Assembly: GCA_027922465.2 (NCBI GenBank)
Contig: BQMF02000047.1
Span: 930,001 to 994,000, forward strand
Origin: Turritopsis dohrnii
Taxonomy: Eukaryota > Cnidaria > Hydrozoa > Anthoathecata > Oceaniidae
Reading direction: 5' to 3'
DNA: 64,000 bases
The number at the start of each line of letters is the position of its first letter. Position 1 is the stretch's first letter. The notes under the pieces were generated by a model that saw only the letters and a list, made by a program, of their open reading frames with translations, did no database searches and was not told the origin of the DNA. The position numbers and the translations under genes were made by a program. Below, one piece after another: positions 59,795-64,000 of this stretch.

Positions 59795-61566
59795 ATGTCA
59801 AAACAAAATCTTACCGATTTTGCGGTGGAATACAAGTACAAATACGAACGGTTATGTCATTTAAATGATCAGTTAAAAAGTGAATTCTGTAATCTCAGAA
59901 ATCTTGAAGAGAATAAAGCGAAAGGTATTTTAAACCGTATTTACACTATTCAAAATATGATATGCAATTTAGCGTATTCTTGTTTTTTTTTTCTTTAATC
60001 ATTTCAAAAGTTAAATATGTAGCAAATGACACTGAAATATTGCTACACATTCAACAGAAATGAAATAATCTATAGTATTGAATGCAACCTGAGGTTTATC
60101 TTGCTTGCATTCAAGTTTTATCAAAAAGCCTATGATTTGTTGTTTTTGTATTCGTTTAATGTTTACTTCTTAGATTTGATATCAGTTAAAAAAAGTCTGC
60201 AAGAACATAATTATCAATTAGAAAGTGATAAGTTTTCATTAGAGGAACAATTGGAAAAACTAACCAATGAGAACCAAAGCCTGCAAGCTAAATTAAAGGA
60301 ATATCAGATAAAAGAAGATAGTAAGAAAGACCCTTCACAGAAAGGTTTGTGTCTGATTATAACAGCTGGTGTGTATCAATTACTATTAGATGCAGCATGG
60401 ATCCATTCTCATGAGTGTTGTTGTTTTTGTTCGCATTCTTTATTATGATTTACTTAAATCCCTCAGTGTTTGCATTTTTATTTTCTCTGTTTTAGCTGAC
60501 TTTCACGAGTCGATGTCGCAATCACCTCGTGTAATTTCCAGAATGAAGAGGCGTAGCATGATCAATCAAACGTTAACTGCAATGACGTCACAGAATGACA
60601 CAAAATCCAAAGAAGGTTTGTACGAGGTATGATGAGCACTGTTAAAACATTCATGAATTTTAGTCTTTATTGCACTGTTAATCTTTATTCCGGTATATTT
60701 GTTTTAGGATATCATAATTGATCAACAGGAATTACTTGATTTCTACTCTCTGCTGTGTGGTATTTCAATTTGTAAAGGCATCTCTCCTGGTAATGATTCC
60801 ACGTCAGGGAGTGATGAAGAAGTTAGCTCTATCAATTTCAAATGCAAACTTCAGATTCCGAAGTCATCACATGATGGTATGACTGTTGTGTTTTATTCTT
60901 GCATTTTATACATGGGTGAACGATATGGACTCGTCGGTTAATATACTGTTTTAATTGTATTTCTGCATTCTGCAAAAAGATTCATTAACATTTCAGATCA
61001 TTTGAAAAAAGATCTGTTAGAGTAAATCCAAGATGATAGAAAACAAACGCTCAACGTGGTGTGATTGATCTTTGAGAGAACAATTCTACATTGAATATTG
61101 AGAAAGATTTCTTATTTGACAAACGAAAATATAAAACATTTTGTAGAATGCATGAAATCGAAATCCGACTGTTCTTTAATTACTCATTTCTTACTGTGGA
61201 ATACGACTGCCATCTTAAATTGGACGATGTAAAAATATTTTACGAACATTTGTTGAGTTGTTATGTCACTGGGCATAGAAATTCCACTCATTACTTCCCT
61301 GAGAAATGTCACTGGGGACAGAAATTCCACTCATTACTTCACTGAGATATTAAACGAACTTTCAAGTGTCTCATTTTTCTTTTCTTTATATATTTTCTGT
61401 AGGGATTGAGTTCGATATGAATTTGGATTATAACAAACATGAAATTCGATTGGAAGGTTCACCAACAGATGACAAAAATCTTCCCACAGTATTACAAAAG
61501 GGAGTGGCGCATGATGTTGATGAAGGCTATTTACTGCAAAGGGATCTGCTTAATTCAGTTCTGTAA
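59795..61566 (+). CDS. coiled-coil protein with Csm1/Pcs1-like C-terminal domain
   Basis: Fungal Csm1/Pcs1 (monopolin) proteins dimerise by a coiled coil and use a globular C-terminal domain to bind kinetochore or chromatin partners. Here exons 59795-59924, 60174-60344, 60496-60626, 60708-60876 and 61403-61566 join in phase (254 aa). A predicted coiled coil (about residues 8-105, with KYKYERLCHLNDQLKSEF and LEEQLEKLTNENQSLQAKL) is followed by a Ser/Thr/Arg linker (SPRVISRMKRRS). The C-terminal domain (about 145-254) has QELLDFYSLLCGISI, an acidic loop, FKCKLQIP, IEFDMNLDYN and a terminal LPTVLQKGV...LLQRDLLNSVL. The order fits Csm1 (LTGL strand, beta-sheet, LPxYL...F helix), but I judged it by eye. 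The ATG sits directly at a strong acceptor (TTCTCTTTTAG), so it is probably preceded by more coding sequence. Joining exons 54709-59097 gives a 456-aa form. Confidence 0.6.
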
Positions 61567-63529
61567 TTAAGATCGGTGCTGGAATATGTAAATAGATTGA
61601 TTGATGTTGTTGTACACACCACGCAGATCTAGAGAAAGCAGAGATATTAGAAATCCCATCGTGTCTAAACGTGAATTTGATGGGTGCCCTGCTTCACCGA
61701 CTCTACTCTCTGGATCTGCCATTTTATCAGGTTTTTAAGACATGTTTTATATTGGTCTTTAAAAGCCAGTCAATCATAGAAATCTGTAAAAGAATATTTT
61801 ACTACATAAATATGAGGAAACTTCATAACTGGGATCTTTTTCGAGTGTCTTATTTGAAGTGTTTCATTACAATTGCCCAAACTTTTTCTTTGTACTGCTT
61901 GTCATCCGTTAGTATCAGCTTGTCATCCGTTAGTATCTTCTGAATGGAGCTGAAGCCTGAAAATGTCCTTATCGAAATTGAAGAAGATATCGACAGATAA
62001 AGTATAGACTCAACAATGTTTTTTTCTTTTTGTTCTTTTTCAAGTTAGTTGATATCGAAGTAACTTTTGTTCTTCATTTCGCAGGATTAGCTTTGAAAGT
62101 CGCCATTTCCAGAATGTAACCATCCCTTAATACATCATAAAACTAACTGCAATGAGAAAATATCGTTAAAAATGCCACGGAGTAATAAGGTTTCCCGAAC
62201 AAAACATATTTTAAGAACAATGTTTGACATATCTCAAAGCATGTAATCATAGCATTACATTGTTGTATATGATATTAAGGAGACAATAACATTCCGGGAA
62301 CGGTTCATTTTCTAATGTGTCCTGCGAACATTTGGTTCGATAATGTAACTTCAGAGTGTTTATTAATGTTGTGTTATGATATACTTGACAGACCCAATGT
62401 CAGAGCCCACGCTGCTACGGAGCCATGGCCTTCCAACTTTTGTAAAGTAATTTTTTTTAAAATTGATCGATCACCACCCCAAAGCTTTAACCAAAACTTC
62501 ACTTTCAAAATCGTTGTGTGGGTCCGGAATGTAGATATATTCCCTGCTGGGTATATAAGTTTTGCATAGTTGTGGTTTGTTTTAGTATAGTACTGTTATG
62601 TTGATCAAGAAGACAGTCTAACCTTTTATGGCTAATAAATGGTTAGAGTGCTTTCTTGAAATAACACGACAAACCTTGACAGAACTTTGACTTAACAGGA
62701 TATGCTGTTTTTAAGACGTTTTACATCCTACGATATTATGAAGGGAGCTTGTTGCAGAAAATACTGCTAGGTATTAGGTCATTATTGCAAATACGAGTTA
62801 CATCATTGAAATAAAGAATTGCTTTTATTACACGATCTTTCGTTTCTGGAAACCGAAATATTTTTTGTGACATCTCTTTAGTTTCAAGTCTTCTCTCGTA
62901 GTTTTTTTACACTTATATTTATTGCATCTCATGTAAATTTCTGTTAAAAATATATTGATTGTTGTCACCATTGACAACCACGAACTCAGAATGTTTCCCA
63001 AAAGGCAAAGATTTGAGGTTACGCCAGTCTTTTTCTTTTCGTTAATGACATCAATAAATACGCAATTCTTTCATTGGTTAGAAGGGTGTACCATTTTTAT
63101 AACCAGATGATAAATTTCACCGTTATGTGTTGTGCTGATATTTATTGGAATAAGCTCTTTTTTGTAAATATTTTTTCGGTGAATTTATTTTGGCGAGTAA
63201 CTTAATTTTTGTGACAAATTTTCTGCGTAGCTTATGTTTTCCTTGAATTGATCCTGAATAAAATAAAAAGTTCAATCAACAGCCACAAGAATAATTTCGT
63301 GGGTTTCCGGTGAATTAAACTTTCTTGCTTCTGATTTTAAGGTGCTTCTTTTTCTTGAGGACACAGTCAGCGAAAGAAGGCTAGAACCCGCCAACATCGT
63401 TTCATTTTTTCTTCACTCCCCCCTCCACACCAGTGTCCTCATATTTAATTTATTGGTACCCCCCAGCAAAGATATAAGTAGTAGAGGTGATTTGCCAGTT
63501 CCGCGTACTCATTGCAGAAGTTGGACAAA
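61567..63529. other. downstream of the Csm1-like gene, no firm gene
   Basis: Two short stretches look exon-like but could not be tied to a gene: about 61628-61730 (acceptor CACGCAG, donor near TATCAG/GTTTTT, possible reading LEKAEILEIPSCLNVNLMGA) and 61948-62000 (LKPENVLIEIEEDIDR then stop). They could be alternative 3' exons of the Csm1-like gene. The frame at 62315-62569 resembles nothing. Confidence 0.3.
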
Positions 63530-63577
63530 ATGGCTGCTGCAGCAAGAACAACCGGCGTTCTCAGGAGTTTGCAGCTA
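63530..63577 (+). CDS. possible first coding exon of another gene
   Basis: ATG in good context (GACAAAATGGCTGCTGC) opens 16 codons, MAAAARTTGVLRSLQL, and ends in phase 0 at a consensus GTAAGT donor. The Ala/Arg/Leu/Ser composition without acidic residues is typical of a mitochondrial targeting sequence. The rest of the gene would lie right of the window, so its identity cannot be told. Confidence 0.4.
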
Positions 63578-64000
63578 GTAAGTTAAAGATTGATTAACTA
63601 TTTCAGACATTAGCAGAATTATTCGTGGAAGGATCTTATGAAAGTCTTTGAAAAGAAAAAAAGAGAAACTTGTATAGATAATCTGTTCGAATAATAACAG
63701 GATGCGATAACAAATTGACATGTGATGAAAAATGACTAAAGAGTGTGCCTTTTTATTAGGGGGACATTCATACTCAAATTGTGACATTTAATGCCAAAAC
63801 TGATGTTATGATCTAAACACCCACCAGAACCACTTTTGATTAACATCAAATAATAAAAAGACCTGTATGGTAATATGTAATCTCTGCCAAATCTCAAGAA
63901 AATATAAAAATTTTATGAAGCAGAAAATATTGAACAGAATTATCAATGCAAATAATCACTCAGTGCTATTCATACCATCAATGTGCCTTATTACGAACAG
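63578..64000. other. right edge, presumably first intron of the preceding gene
   Basis: AT-rich, nothing recognised. Confidence 0.35.

Noticed and set aside
61090..61345. 84-codon frame between the last two Csm1-like exons as an extra exon
   Set aside because: The phases of the flanking exons already match without it, and it contains a local duplication (CACTGGG..AGAAATTCCACTCATTACTT) typical of non-coding sequence.

Overview
The window is AT-rich, intron-containing animal DNA. Genes have many short exons with GT/AG introns, coding sequence is sparse and repeats are dense. The mix of an intronless class C GPCR, BEL/Pao, Ty3/gypsy and non-LTR elements, and many short inverted-repeat elements suggests a marine invertebrate, perhaps a cnidarian. 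That placement is inference only. All calls come from reading the sequence; no database search was run.

Layout, left to right. (1) 457-2973 (+): an intact single-exon class C GPCR of 838 aa. (2) 5509-10932 (-): nine phase-consistent exons of a drebrin-like/Abp1 gene (ADF-H domain plus charged helical region). No C-terminal SH3 exon is visible, so the gene may run past the GPCR and out of the window, or be truncated. (3) 14.9-19.3 kb (+): a decayed BEL/Pao retrotransposon with an intact-looking 206-bp 3' LTR but no 5' LTR found. (4) 20646-32999 (+): a complete ten-exon NSUN6-type RNA m5C methyltransferase (458 aa). Its introns hold a dead non-LTR element, a gypsy pol relic, a tRNA-derived SINE, an oppositely oriented pair of one short element, and a 21-bp minisatellite of about 27 copies. 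(5) 33-37 kb: short inverted-repeat elements and a cysteine-rich relic. (6) 37270-42424 (-): an apparently intact Ty3/gypsy element with a 1593-aa polyprotein and 143-bp LTRs that differ at one base. (7) 43881-45380 (+): a complete five-exon diphosphoinositol polyphosphate phosphohydrolase (NUDT3/4-like, 160 aa). (8) 47.3-52.0 kb: a foldback element with two internal direct repeats, then a minus-strand non-LTR relic interrupted by a TTAA-flanked short element, then a 0.8-kb inverted-repeat element. (9) 54.7-61.6 kb (+): exons of a protein with a basic N-terminus, a coiled coil and a C-terminal domain resembling monopolin Csm1/Pcs1. A phase-compatible alternative terminal exon would encode a membrane anchor. 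(10) 63530 (+): a possible first exon of a further gene.

The host genes are unrelated housekeeping or signalling genes (actin/endocytic adaptor, RNA methylation, inositol pyrophosphate turnover, possible chromosome segregation). There is no operon-like logic. The points most worth following are the Csm1-like gene and its alternative end, the nearly new gypsy copy, the inverted intronic pair flanking NSUN6 exons 2-5, the GPCR possibly nested in a drebrin-like intron, and the nested TTAA insertion.
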